Part shown: in pieces, positions 6,747 to 13,585 of the stretch
How positions within the stretch are numbered: the first letter of the stretch is position 1
Layout of the letters: the number at the start of each line of letters is the position of its first letter
Origin: JBAZOD01 sp041648955
GTDB lineage: Bacteria; Patescibacteriota; Patescibacteriia; Patescibacteriales; JAQTRU01
Direction: 5' to 3'
Length of the DNA stretch: 14,349 nt
Assembly: GCA_041648955.1 (NCBI GenBank)
Contig: JBAZOD010000021.1
Span: 1-14,349, forward strand
Notes under the pieces: model-generated
The model's database searches: none
The model's input: the letters and a program-made list of their open reading frames with translations, nothing else
Told to the model about the DNA's origin: nothing
Made by a program: the position numbers and the translations under genes

Positions 6747-8111
6747 TTATTTTTTTTCTAATTTCTTTTCAATCTCTTCTTTTACTTTTTTATAATTAAT
6801 TATTTCCTGAATGCCGGAATCCATATCCCGAAAAAGAACTGTCCCATCCATTACTTCTTTCTGCCCCAAGATAAGACTGAACTTCGCTCCGATTCTGTTA
6901 GCTTCTTCCAATTGAATCTTAAGACTGTCTTTTGTAAACGCTTGGCGCACTTTAAATCCAGCCCGGCGCAACTCTTCAAACAAAATAAAAGATTTTCTTC
7001 TGGCTTGTTCTCCTAATTGGGCCAAAAATATTATACTATCTTCATCTTTCTTGAGAGGTATGTTGTTTTCTTTTATTTTAGCAATTGTTCTTTCTAGACC
7101 GAGACCGAACCCGCAAGCCGGTGTCGGACGTCCGCCCATATATCTTACCAATCCGTCATATCTTCCTCCTCCGCCCAAAGCGAGCTTCGGCAACCCTGAT
7201 TTTTCTTCTTTTTCAACAGGAACAATCTCAAACACTGTCCTATTATAATAATCCAAGCCTCTTACTAAATAAGGGTTCATATTATAATTTATCTCCAATT
7301 CATCAAGATATTCTAATACTTTTATAAAATGTTCACGACAGCTATCGCATAAAAAATCCACTATCTGCGGAGCCTCTTCGCGGGCTTCAATGCACTTCTC
7401 TTCTTTGCAATCCAAAAGACGCAACGGATTTTTTACCAATCTTTTTTTGCAATCATTGCAAAGCTTTGAACGCCGGCCTCTTTCTTTATAAAATTCAAGA
7501 AGCTTCGCAAGATATTCTTTGCGGCAATCTTCGCAGCCGATGCTATTTATCTGTATCTGAACATTAACCTGCAATTCAGAGAAAAAATTATAAGCAATCA
7601 AAATAAGCATCACGTCCGCCACCGGCCCTTCTTCTCCAAATATTTCTAAATCAAACTGAGTCGCCTGTCTATATCTTCCAGCCTGAGGTTTTTCATGGCG
7701 AAAAATCGGACCAAGCCAAAACATTTTTACCGGTTGAGGAAGATTAAACATCCCGTGTTCAATATAAACTCTAGTCAAACTGGGCGTGGCTTCCGGCCGA
7801 AGAGAAACTCTTTCTCCGTTTTTATCAACAAAGGTATACATTTCTTTTGTAACAATATCACTGCCTTTGCCGGTTGATCTTTCATAAAGCCTGGCGTCCT
7901 CCAAAATTGGCGTATCAACTCTTCTGAATCCATAAACCCTGGCCATTTCGGTAGCCTTTTTTATAACCAATTCCCAATATCTATATTCATCAAAAAGAAT
8001 ATCTTTCATCCCCTTTAAGCGTGAAAAACTTTTTATACTGCTAACTTTTTTCTCCTTTTCTTTTTCCTTCATCTTCGGCCTTGGGGCTCTTGTATTTTTT
8101 TTTCTAGGCAT
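6747..8111 (-). CDS. hisS: Histidyl-tRNA synthetase
   Basis: This 454-residue class II synthetase charges tRNA-His. Motif 1 is around 65-72 (VDTPILED). Motif 2 runs 134-149 (GPIFRHEKPQAGRYRQ). The histidine signature LVRGLDYYNRTVFE is at 282-295, the glycine-rich LGGGGRYDGL at 312-321, and motif 3 GFGLGLERT at 334-342. The C-terminal anticodon-binding domain covers about 357-447. The insertion domain carries four Cys pairs (193/196, 218/221, 235/240, 255/258), as in many Bacillota-type HisRS, and may bind a metal. The first about 33 residues are a Lys/Arg-rich extension before GMKDIL, where most HisRS begin. The true start could be internal (Met14), since neither ATG has a good Shine-Dalgarno sequence. 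It follows lepB by 10 nt. Confidence 0.95.
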   Translation of the reverse strand: MPRKKNTRAPRPKMKEKEKEKKVSSIKSFSRLKGMKDILFDEYRYWELVIKKATEMARVYGFRRVDTPILEDARLYERSTGKGSDIVTKEMYTFVDKNGERVSLRPEATPSLTRVYIEHGMFNLPQPVKMFWLGPIFRHEKPQAGRYRQATQFDLEIFGEEGPVADVMLILIAYNFFSELQVNVQIQINSIGCEDCRKEYLAKLLEFYKERGRRSKLCNDCKKRLVKNPLRLLDCKEEKCIEAREEAPQIVDFLCDSCREHFIKVLEYLDELEINYNMNPYLVRGLDYYNRTVFEIVPVEKEEKSGLPKLALGGGGRYDGLVRYMGGRPTPACGFGLGLERTIAKIKENNIPLKKDEDSIIFLAQLGEQARRKSFILFEELRRAGFKVRQAFTKDSLKIQLEEANRIGAKFSLILGQKEVMDGTVLFRDMDSGIQEIINYKKVKEEIEKKLEKK

Positions 8112-8121
8112 ACATTATAAA

Positions 8122-8697
8122 TTAGTTAATACTGGAATATTGATATTCGGGCAATCTAAATAAATTTATCCGGTTAAAAGGCCAGCCGCGAATTATTACT
8201 TGGCCGATTATGAAACTTTTATTAACTGCACCAAAACTGCGTGAATCTTTTGAAGAATTACGATTATCTCCCAAAACGAAATACTCTTCATTTCCCAAAC
8301 TTATGGTTTCATCTGTCAGGCTATAGGTTTTTACTCCCTCCGTCAAATACGGCTCTTTCAAAATAAAACCATTTTCATATTCATTATTATAAATATAAAC
8401 CTGCCCGTCATTCACTTTTATTTTCTCCCCCGGCAAGCCTATAATTCTTTTTATAAAAAACTCCTGCGGATCTTTCGGGTAGCGAAAAACAATAATATCT
8501 CCCCGCTCCGGCGCTTTGAATCTATAGCTTATTTCATCAATAATCAAATATTCATGATCATAAAAATTCGGCTCCATTGAAGCTCCTTTCACGTAGAAGG
8601 GCTGAACCAAAAAATACCTGATCGGTATTATAATTACTAATGAAATAACAACTATTTTTATTAACTCAAAAAAGAAAGCAAAGAAACTTTTAAGCAT
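8122..8697 (-). CDS. lepB: Signal peptidase I
   Basis: This 191-residue membrane protease removes signal peptides from exported proteins; the two surface proteins in this window carry likely substrates. One N-terminal membrane segment (about 11-31) is followed by the family boxes: the nucleophile Ser40 in KGASMEPN, RGDIIVF (65-71), the general base Lys83 in FIKRIIGLPGE, and GDNRNSSKDSRSFG (143-156). The catalytic Ser/Lys pair is complete. The length fits the short bacterial type. It is the first gene of the apparent lepB-hisS-rpsU-yqeY operon and has a predicted promoter about 110 nt upstream. No Shine-Dalgarno sequence precedes the ATG. Confidence 0.95.
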   Translation of the reverse strand: MLKSFFAFFFELIKIVVISLVIIIPIRYFLVQPFYVKGASMEPNFYDHEYLIIDEISYRFKAPERGDIIVFRYPKDPQEFFIKRIIGLPGEKIKVNDGQVYIYNNEYENGFILKEPYLTEGVKTYSLTDETISLGNEEYFVLGDNRNSSKDSRSFGAVNKSFIIGQVIIRGWPFNRINLFRLPEYQYSSIN

Positions 8698-8807
8698 GGG
8701 TTTTAAAACATAAAAACAAAATAATAATAAAATAAGAAGAAAGATATAAATAGCTTCTTAGCTTATTCTATTTATTTTTGTTTGTTATTTTATTTTATTA
8801 CTATAAC

Positions 8808-8836
8808 ACTATAACATTAAGCTCCAAAAAAATCAA
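8808..8836 (-). promoter_or_regulatory. Predicted sigma-70 promoter for lepB-hisS-rpsU-yqeY
   Basis: On the minus strand TTGATT (8836-8831) is followed by a 17-nt spacer and TATAGT (8813-8808). A second TATAGT lies at 8805-8800. Transcription would start near 8800, giving a leader of about 100 nt that is AT-rich with no obvious structure. It lies just inside the adjacent inverted-repeat element. Predicted by eye. Confidence 0.4.
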
Positions 8837-8845
8837 ATCCAGTAG

Positions 8846-8984
8846 TTTTTTGTCATTTCGACGAACCGCTCGCAGCGGTAAGGAGAAATCTATAATGTAC
8901 GGATAGCATTAACAACATCTTGTCTTTACCATTTGTCACATATTATAGATCTCTCCTCCCGCGGGTCGTCGAGATGACAAAAAA
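8846..8984. repeat. 139-bp MITE-like inverted-repeat element
   Basis: The two ends are imperfect inverted repeats of about 50 nt. The left arm reads TTTTTTGTCATTTCGACGA (8846-8864), then an ACCGCT-CGC-AGCGGT hairpin (8865-8879), then AGGAGAAATCTATAAT (8881-8896). The right arm, reversed, reads TTTTTTGTCATCTCGACGA, CCCGCGGG, then AGGAGAGATCTATAAT. About 40 nt of unique sequence lies between (8899-8937). It encodes nothing. The GTCATTTCGAC...GGAGAAATCT pattern resembles dispersed palindromic repeats known from many bacterial genomes; this comparison is from memory. No clear target-site duplication was seen. It fills most of the 305-nt gap 8698-9002, whose remainder is AT-rich sequence with the lepB promoter. 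Confidence 0.75.
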
Positions 8985-9002
8985 GACGGGGCTTATACAC
9001 TT

Positions 9003-10085
9003 TCAATAAATAAACATAGCATCGCCATAGCTATAAAAACGGTATCCTCTTCTTACCGCCTCTTGATACGCTTTCGCTATATTTTTTTTCCCGGCTAGAG
9101 CCGAAACCAGCATCAAAAGAGTGGATTTTGGCAAATGAAAATTAGTAATCAGAGCGTCAACGATTTTAAACTTATAGCCGGGATAAATAAAAATATCCGT
9201 CCAACCGTTCAATTTAAAATCTGAAATTCGATGAGACGTCTTTTTATTTGAAAATTTTGAAAAAATTGTTTCTAATGTTCTGGCGCTTGTTGTTCCAACA
9301 GCAATAATTCTTTTGCCTTTGGATTTGGCTAAACAAATATCAGCAATAATTTTTTTATCCGCTTCTATCCACTCGGCGTGCATTTTGTGTTTCTCTATAT
9401 CATCAGCTTTGACTGGCGCAAATGTGCCGAGGCCGACATGCAAGGTTATATATTTTATATATACGCCTTTTCTTTTTAATTTCTTTAGCAAGCCGGGAGT
9501 AAAATGAAGACCGGCAGTTGGCGCTGCGACTGAGCCTACTTTTTTTTCGTCGGCATAAACTGTCTGGTAGTTAGCAGTGTCTGATTTTTCTTTCACTCCC
9601 CTCTTTATATACGGCGGCAAAGGCATCAATCCGACTTTTTCTACTTTGTTCATAAACTCCCTGCCAATTTTATTAAATTCAACTTCCCAGGTTCCATCTT
9701 GATTGTTTTTTATTATCCGGCATTCTAATTTTTCTTTAAATTCAATCTCCAAAAAAGGCCTGGCGCCCCGGCCGCCGATTAAACATTGCCAGTTTTCTCC
9801 CCCTTTCGAAAAGGGGGTGAGGGGATTTTTCTTTAATAAAAAAACTTCAATTTTCCCGCCGGTTATTTTTTTCTTTCCCAATAATCTCGCTGGCATTACT
9901 TTGGAATTATTCAAAACTAAGACATCCCCCTTCTGCAGATAATCAACAATATCATAAAAATTCTTATGCTCCATCTTCCCTATTTCTTTTGATAATAAAA
10001 GAAGCCGCGAGCGGTCTCGCGGTTTAACGGGTTTTTGCGCGATTAAATTTTTCGGGAGAAAATAATTAAATTCTTCAAGTCGCAT
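9003..10085 (-). CDS. queA: S-adenosylmethionine:tRNA ribosyltransferase-isomerase
   Basis: This 360-residue enzyme transfers the ribosyl part of SAM to preQ1 at tRNA position 34, forming epoxyqueuosine. Family motifs are present throughout: N-terminal FNYFLPKNLIAQKP with R-D-x-S-R-L, DVLVLNNSKVMPARLLG, MPLPPYIKR, YQTVYA, GSVAAPTAGLHFT, LHVGLGTFAPV followed by HKMHAEW, TNFHLPKSTLLMLVSAL, and YRFYSYGDAM at the C-terminus. Residues about 87-97 (NPLTPFSKGGE) are extra relative to other QueA proteins and are encoded by a palindromic repeat that leaves the frame intact. It is the last gene of the ruvB cluster; ruvB-queA proximity is common in bacteria. It ends in TGA. No Shine-Dalgarno sequence is present, and its start codon lies in the arm of another inverted repeat. 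Confidence 0.95.
   Translation of the reverse strand: MRLEEFNYFLPKNLIAQKPVKPRDRSRLLLLSKEIGKMEHKNFYDIVDYLQKGDVLVLNNSKVMPARLLGKKKITGGKIEVFLLKKNPLTPFSKGGENWQCLIGGRGARPFLEIEFKEKLECRIIKNNQDGTWEVEFNKIGREFMNKVEKVGLMPLPPYIKRGVKEKSDTANYQTVYADEKKVGSVAAPTAGLHFTPGLLKKLKRKGVYIKYITLHVGLGTFAPVKADDIEKHKMHAEWIEADKKIIADICLAKSKGKRIIAVGTTSARTLETIFSKFSNKKTSHRISDFKLNGWTDIFIYPGYKFKIVDALITNFHLPKSTLLMLVSALAGKKNIAKAYQEAVRRGYRFYSYGDAMFIY
9797..9825. repeat. Palindromic repeat inserted in-frame in queA
   Basis: CCCCCTTT (9799-9806) pairs with AAAAGGGGG (9809-9817) around CG, with flanking TGAGGGGAT. It adds about 11 codons (NPLTPFSKGGE on the minus strand) between the FLLKK strand and the NWQCL strand of QueA. Peptides such as NPLTPFSKGG are a hallmark of dispersed C-rich palindromes read through in bacterial proteins; this is recalled knowledge, not searched. 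Confidence 0.65.
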
Positions 10086-10252
10086 AACTCATAACGCATA
10101 ACGCGCAACATTAATTAAATACACTCCAAAACATTTTTTAAATATTAAACTAATTTTATGTCCTTCTTTTTTGCATCATTCTTTAAAAAGAAAAATAAAA
10201 TTAATAATTCGCTACGCGTTTCACGTTATACGTTATGCGTTACGTGTTACGC
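10082..10252. repeat. Degenerate inverted repeat spanning the queA/bPH2 junction
   Basis: The left arm (10082-10108), read in reverse complement, matches the right arm (10226-10252) at 21 of 27 positions, with a perfect 11-nt core GTTATGCGTTA. The 117 nt between are AT-rich and encode nothing recognisable. The arms themselves are made of near-repeats of CGTTATG/CGTTACG. The left arm contains the queA start codon and the right arm supplies the last codon and stop of the bPH2 gene. It may be a decayed small mobile element. Confidence 0.5.
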
Positions 10253-10795
10253 AATATGCGCCGCGCGCTTCTTGCTGATTTCGGCTAATTTTATAATAGT
10301 ATCCCTCACTTCGTCCGGATTTGGAATTTCACTGAAAAAAAATCTTTCCTTAGCGCCGGCAGTCTGGACATAGACATTTCCATATTTTAAAATGGTTGGA
10401 AAAAATCCTTCCACTTCGCTGGTGACATCCTGGATCCGCTCCAATCTCTGTTCAGAAATTGTTCGAGCGAAAAATCCCTGCTGTTCTATATTTATAATCC
10501 TCTCATTAGTTATTATCCAAACATCCAAATAGTAATCAATGAAAGAAAAAAAGAAAAACACCCAGAGAAAAAGATAAAAAAAACTAACCAACAAAATAAA
10601 CAAAGGATAAGAAATCTGACCAAAAAGAATTTCTGGAAAAATAGAAGTGGCGACCAAATAAGAAAGAACGAAGGGTAAAATTAACAATAACAAAAAAAAT
10701 AAAATTTTTTTTACCAAAATAAAAAGATCCCTTCTTAAAACTTTCATCACTTTTTCATCGGGAAGCTTCCCCGGCAAACGATAGATGGACAGCAT
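10247..10795 (-). CDS. Membrane protein with bacterial PH-like (bPH2/YdbS-type) domain
   Basis: The 182-residue protein has two membrane segments (about 27-50 and 62-86) and then a bPH2 domain (about 88-170). The domain is recognised by the D-x-W-I-I-T-N-E-R-I-I-N-I-E-Q-Q-G-F-F motif, the Q-R-L-E-R-I-Q-D-V segment, G-N-V-Y-V-Q-T-A-G and the final I-P-N-P-D-E-V-R-D-T-I. These match proteins formerly grouped as DUF304. The biochemical role of the family is unclear; a membrane-surface binding module is the usual guess. It starts 4 nt after an 82-residue membrane protein and lies between ruvB and queA. Its last residues and stop codon come from the inverted repeat at 10082-10252. Confidence 0.85.
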   Translation of the reverse strand: MLSIYRLPGKLPDEKVMKVLRRDLFILVKKILFFLLLLILPFVLSYLVATSIFPEILFGQISYPLFILLVSFFYLFLWVFFFFSFIDYYLDVWIITNERIINIEQQGFFARTISEQRLERIQDVTSEVEGFFPTILKYGNVYVQTAGAKERFFFSEIPNPDEVRDTIIKLAEISKKRAAHIA

Positions 10796-10799
10796 AAAA

Positions 10800-11048
10800 T
10801 TAGAAATTAATCTTTATAATATCGCCAAAAATCGAAATATTCATCCTCCAATCAATCTGACTTAGATATTTATAAGAGGCAATAAGTATTAAAAAAGAAA
10901 CGGCGATAAAAATAAAAATTACAAAAAATGTGGTTAAGTTCAAAAAACCAAATTTCAGCATATGATAAACCCCAATAAAACTAAAAATCAGCCAAATCAG
11001 TAAAAAAATAAAATAAATTATTAAAAAAATGTATAAAGGAAAAGTCAT
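10800..11048 (-). CDS. Small two-helix membrane protein, hypothetical
   Basis: The 82-residue product has two hydrophobic segments (about 4-28 and 37-61), then a polar tail (SQIDWRMNISIFGDIIKINF). I do not recognise a family. It sits 13 nt after ruvB and 4 nt before the bPH2 membrane protein, so it is very likely co-transcribed and may work with the latter; that pairing is inferred from spacing alone. No Shine-Dalgarno sequence is visible. The absence of frame breaks and the tight spacing support it being a real gene. Confidence 0.7.
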   Translation of the reverse strand: MTFPLYIFLIIYFIFLLIWLIFSFIGVYHMLKFGFLNLTTFFVIFIFIAVSFLILIASYKYLSQIDWRMNISIFGDIIKINF

Positions 11049-11061
11049 AAAAATAAAAAGA

Positions 11062-12087
11062 CTATATTATTTTTTGTTGGCTCGGTTTTTCTCGCCCTAT
11101 ATGCTTATAGCCGATATCTGTAACAACTCGACCGCGCGGAGAACGATCAATAAAACCTAATTGCATTAAATACGGCTCGTAAATTTCTTCAATCGTTGCC
11201 ATTTCTTCGCCGACTGAGGCAGCAATGGTATTTAAGCCGACCGGACCGCCATTGAATTTGTCGATAACCGTCTCCAAAATTTTTCTGTCAACCCAATCCA
11301 GGCCAAGCTCATCAATATCCAAAGTCTTAAAAGCTCCCTGGCAAGAAACGCATTCTATTTTTCCGTTTCCTTTCACCTGGCAATAATCACGGACTCTTTT
11401 CAAGAGGCGATTAGCAATTCTGGGTGTCCGACGAGAACGACTAGCGATACTATCGGCTGCTTCTTCCTCCATATCCACGCCCAAAATATTAGCGCTTCGC
11501 CTGACAATTTTATTTATATCCCCGGGTTCGTAAAAATCCAGGCGATAAGCCAAACCAAAACGATCACGCAAGGGTGCTGACAATAAGCTTACTTTGGTAG
11601 TGGCGCCGATGATGGTGAAACGAGGCAAATCAAGCCGCAAAGTTCTAGCGGACGGCCCCTTGCCGATAATAATATCCAAAGCATAATCCTCCAAGGCCGG
11701 ATAAAGAATTTCTTCAATAGTTTTATTTAAGCGATGAATCTCATCAATAAATAAAATATCGCCCTCGCCCATATTGGTTAAAATCGCCGCCAAGTCTCCG
11801 CCCTTTTCAATCGCCGGACCAGAAGTAATTCTGATATTTGCGCCCAATTCATTAGCAATAACATGAGCCAAAGTGGTTTTCCCCAATCCAGCCGAACCAT
11901 GAAGAAGCACATGTTCAATCGGTTCTCCTCTCTGTTTAGCGGCCATCATAGTGATTTCCAGGCTTTCTTTTATTTTATCTTGTCCCACATATTCCGATAG
12001 GTTTTTGGGACGCAAAGTTAAATCAAGGGCCTTGTCATTACCCATTTCTTCAGGACTTATTACTCTTTCTTTGTTAATATTATCCAT
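11062..12087 (-). CDS. ruvB: Holliday junction branch-migration ATPase RuvB
   Basis: The 341-residue AAA+ motor drives branch migration with RuvA during recombination. Visible features are the N-terminal SLRPK-type segment (LTLRPKNLSEYVGQDKIK, 23-40), Walker A GSAGLGKTT (64-72), Walker B ILFIDEIHRL (111-120), sensor 1 region IIGATTK (159-165), the arginine finger R174 in LRDRFG, and the winged-helix C-terminus with GLDWVDRKIL, GGPVGLNTIAA and EPYLMQLGFIDRSPRGR. Walker A has SA where most RuvB have PP, and ATTK replaces the usual ATTR; neither breaks the fold signature. ruvA and ruvC are not in the window. The ATG lies 21 nt from AGGAGG, which better fits a 7-codon leader ORF (12103-12080); an AGGTGAT at 12105-12099 may serve ruvB instead. 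Confidence 0.96.
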   Translation of the reverse strand: MDNINKERVISPEEMGNDKALDLTLRPKNLSEYVGQDKIKESLEITMMAAKQRGEPIEHVLLHGSAGLGKTTLAHVIANELGANIRITSGPAIEKGGDLAAILTNMGEGDILFIDEIHRLNKTIEEILYPALEDYALDIIIGKGPSARTLRLDLPRFTIIGATTKVSLLSAPLRDRFGLAYRLDFYEPGDINKIVRRSANILGVDMEEEAADSIASRSRRTPRIANRLLKRVRDYCQVKGNGKIECVSCQGAFKTLDIDELGLDWVDRKILETVIDKFNGGPVGLNTIAASVGEEMATIEEIYEPYLMQLGFIDRSPRGRVVTDIGYKHIGREKPSQQKII

Positions 12088-12103
12088 ATTTGAATCTTAT
12101 CAC
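12080..12103 (-). CDS. Possible 7-codon leader ORF overlapping the ruvB start
   Basis: A GTG at 12103 is preceded by a perfect AGGAGG (12114-12109) with 5-nt spacing. It reads seven codons (MIRFKYG) to a TAA at 12082-12080, three codon-lengths into ruvB in a different frame. Translation of this leader could feed ribosomes to the ruvB ATG by termination-reinitiation. It may also be chance, with AGGTGAT acting as a long-spaced ribosome site for ruvB. Confidence 0.3.
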   Translation of the reverse strand: MIRFKYG

Positions 12104-12134
12104 CTTTTCCTCCTTTCGCAAACTAAAAAATTGT

Positions 12135-12497
12135 CTATTTGATATCTTGTTTATCCCCAATATTGATAATAGAAAAAAGTTCATTATACCCAAATGCTAT
12201 AATTGGTTTTTCAATCCTCATTTCTTCTAAAAATTTATTAACAGGAAAGTTGTTAATTTCTTTTTCAATTTGATCTTTACTTGATTTTTCCTTTTCTGGG
12301 TAGCACCAAATCCACTTATTCTTTCTCATGTCAACATACAAGAATTGAAAAACTAGTTCTTTGCCAATACCGCATTTTTTGCAATAACAATTGTTTATTT
12401 TTCTGTTTATAACATCTTCTGCTAAAGCGGGATTAATAGTTACATTAACGCTTTGATGTAAAACAACATCTACAATGTTACCGCAATTACATTCCAC
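12135..12497 (-). CDS. CpXC-domain protein
   Basis: The 120-residue protein fits the CpXC family: an N-terminal C-x-C (C3/C5), a V-N-V-T-I-N-P-A-L stretch followed by a helix ending in N-R-K-I-N, a second Cys cluster C-Y-C-K-K-C-G, then F-Q-F-L-Y-V-D and W-I-W-C-Y-P-E strands. The Cys clusters probably bind zinc. The family's function is not known. The first motif here is CNC, not the CPxC that names the family. It starts 27 nt after the hypothetical gene at 12525-13019, so the two may be one unit, and it precedes ruvB by about 47 nt without a clear terminator between. No Shine-Dalgarno sequence is visible. Confidence 0.75.
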   Translation of the reverse strand: MECNCGNIVDVVLHQSVNVTINPALAEDVINRKINNCYCKKCGIGKELVFQFLYVDMRKNKWIWCYPEKEKSSKDQIEKEINNFPVNKFLEEMRIEKPIIAFGYNELFSIINIGDKQDIK

Positions 12498-12524
12498 TAA
12501 TTTTTTCGATTTTTGTCATAACCT

Positions 12525-13019
12525 TTAGCTCAGTATCTTTTCTATTTGATTTAGAAAATTATTTTGTTGACCGTTACTCGGAAAAGGGACTATTCTGCCA
12601 TTATTTTTCACCCTAAATCCAGCTTCAGTCAATGGTCCCTCAAGCATCCTGCAGATATTTGCTTTAACTAATACTATGTTTGCTCTTCTTTTGTCGGATA
12701 AATCATCCAACAATCTAGGCAAATCCATTAATATCACCTTATTTCTTTCCCTCTTATTTTCTATCGCATTAGCAGGAACATACGTTGCGTCAATTATAAG
12801 ATACCCTTCCTCTGAAAATTCTTTTAAACCATCTTCTTTGGATAATGGTCGATAACCGATAACCTTCATCATTGCAGAAAATAATTTTTCTGTTATACGC
12901 CCGTCTAGATCATAAAAAAAATTACCATTAGTCGGCGGGGATTCTAAAATAAAAATAATTTTTAAATTACCAGGCGAATATTTATTCCTTAAATTTAAAT
13001 AATATTTTCTATCCCTCAT
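12525..13019 (-). CDS. Hypothetical protein with uracil-DNA-glycosylase-like pattern
   Basis: The 164-residue protein begins with a predicted strand and loop I-I-F-I-L-E-S-P-P-x-x-G-x-F-F-Y-D, reminiscent of the E-x-P-G motif of uracil-DNA glycosylases. It continues with YLIIDATYVPAN, then I-V-L-V-K-A-N-I-C-R-M-L, and ends with V-P-F-P-S-N-G-Q-Q-N-N-F, which could stand where that superfamily has its H-P-S motif. The catalytic residues cannot be assigned by eye, so enzyme activity is not claimed. It may be a divergent member of the UDG-like fold or an unrelated protein. It lies between the YdjM-like gene (73 nt upstream) and the CpXC gene (27 nt downstream), close to recombination genes. Confidence 0.6.
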   Translation of the reverse strand: MRDRKYYLNLRNKYSPGNLKIIFILESPPTNGNFFYDLDGRITEKLFSAMMKVIGYRPLSKEDGLKEFSEEGYLIIDATYVPANAIENKRERNKVILMDLPRLLDDLSDKRRANIVLVKANICRMLEGPLTEAGFRVKNNGRIVPFPSNGQQNNFLNQIEKILS

Positions 13020-13092
13020 AATATTATAAACTAAAAATATTTTGGTTCATCAAATATATCCATTTCTAACAACCACAATCGAATTTGTTATT

Positions 13093-13560
13093 TTAAAAAT
13101 AAAACACCAGATACATAAAAAAAAGCAGGGCGTAGTTAAAAAGCATGAACCATTTATTTGACCAATTTATGCCGGAAAAATGAAACTTAGAAAATGGCCA
13201 AAGAATCGGCGTAGGGAAAAACGTAGTAGTATGAGTAAAAATATCCAAAAGGATATGAAGGCCCCAGCCATAAAAAACCACTATCCACCAGGATAATCCA
13301 AATATTTTTAAAACAAAAAATATCCCCAGCCAGATAACTAAGCTGTGAGTAAAATCGTAAAGCTTAAAAACATGCTTTGGAAATTCAAACGGCTCTGGAG
13401 ATTCAAAGCGCAAAGTCTTTCTAATAAAATTCTTCACTGTTAAAAAAGAAAAACTTATCAAATCAGGAAGAAACCCAAAGAGAACCGTTAAACTTCTTTG
13501 TTCGGACGGTAATTCTTTAAAAATTAGATTTGTCCAAAGGGCATGGGAAATAATATCCAT
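13093..13560 (-). CDS. YdjM-type membrane-bound protein (DUF457 family)
   Basis: The 155-residue protein matches the family of inner-membrane, putative metal-dependent hydrolases related to E. coli YdjM. It has N-terminal M-D-I-I-S-H-A-L with the invariant H6, the G-F-L-P-D segment (28-32), Y-D-F-T-H-S-L (68-74) and the G-W-G-L-H-I-L-L-D-I-F-T-H motif (98-110), whose His and Asp residues are likely metal ligands. About four hydrophobic segments are present. The substrate is unknown, and hydrolase activity is inferred from family annotation only. It follows the nuclease gene by 25 nt in the same direction. No Shine-Dalgarno sequence precedes the ATG. Confidence 0.85.
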   Translation of the reverse strand: MDIISHALWTNLIFKELPSEQRSLTVLFGFLPDLISFSFLTVKNFIRKTLRFESPEPFEFPKHVFKLYDFTHSLVIWLGIFFVLKIFGLSWWIVVFYGWGLHILLDIFTHTTTFFPTPILWPFSKFHFSGINWSNKWFMLFNYALLFFMYLVFYF

Positions 13561-13585
13561 ATTTTTTAAAATTTAAACTTTATAA

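Noticed and set aside
8114..8119. Perfect TATAAT on the minus strand just before the hisS ATG, a possible leaderless promoter.
   Set aside because: The start site would fall at or after the ATG, no -35 lies at the right distance, and hisS is 10 nt behind lepB in an operon. AT-rich sequence gives this match easily.
8698..9002. Search for a tRNA or small ORF in the largest intergenic gap.
   Set aside because: No cloverleaf or T-loop motif (GTTCRA in context) and no plausible ORF. The gap is explained by the inverted-repeat element and AT-rich promoter DNA.
9003..9005. Possible recoding of TGA (to Gly or Trp) as in some CPR lineages.
   Set aside because: TGA ends queA exactly where the family normally ends, and no in-frame TGA was found inside the other genes.
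13023..13028. TATAAT on the minus strand 3 nt before the ATG at 13019.
   Set aside because: Spacing is too short for a leaderless start and no -35-like element lies upstream.
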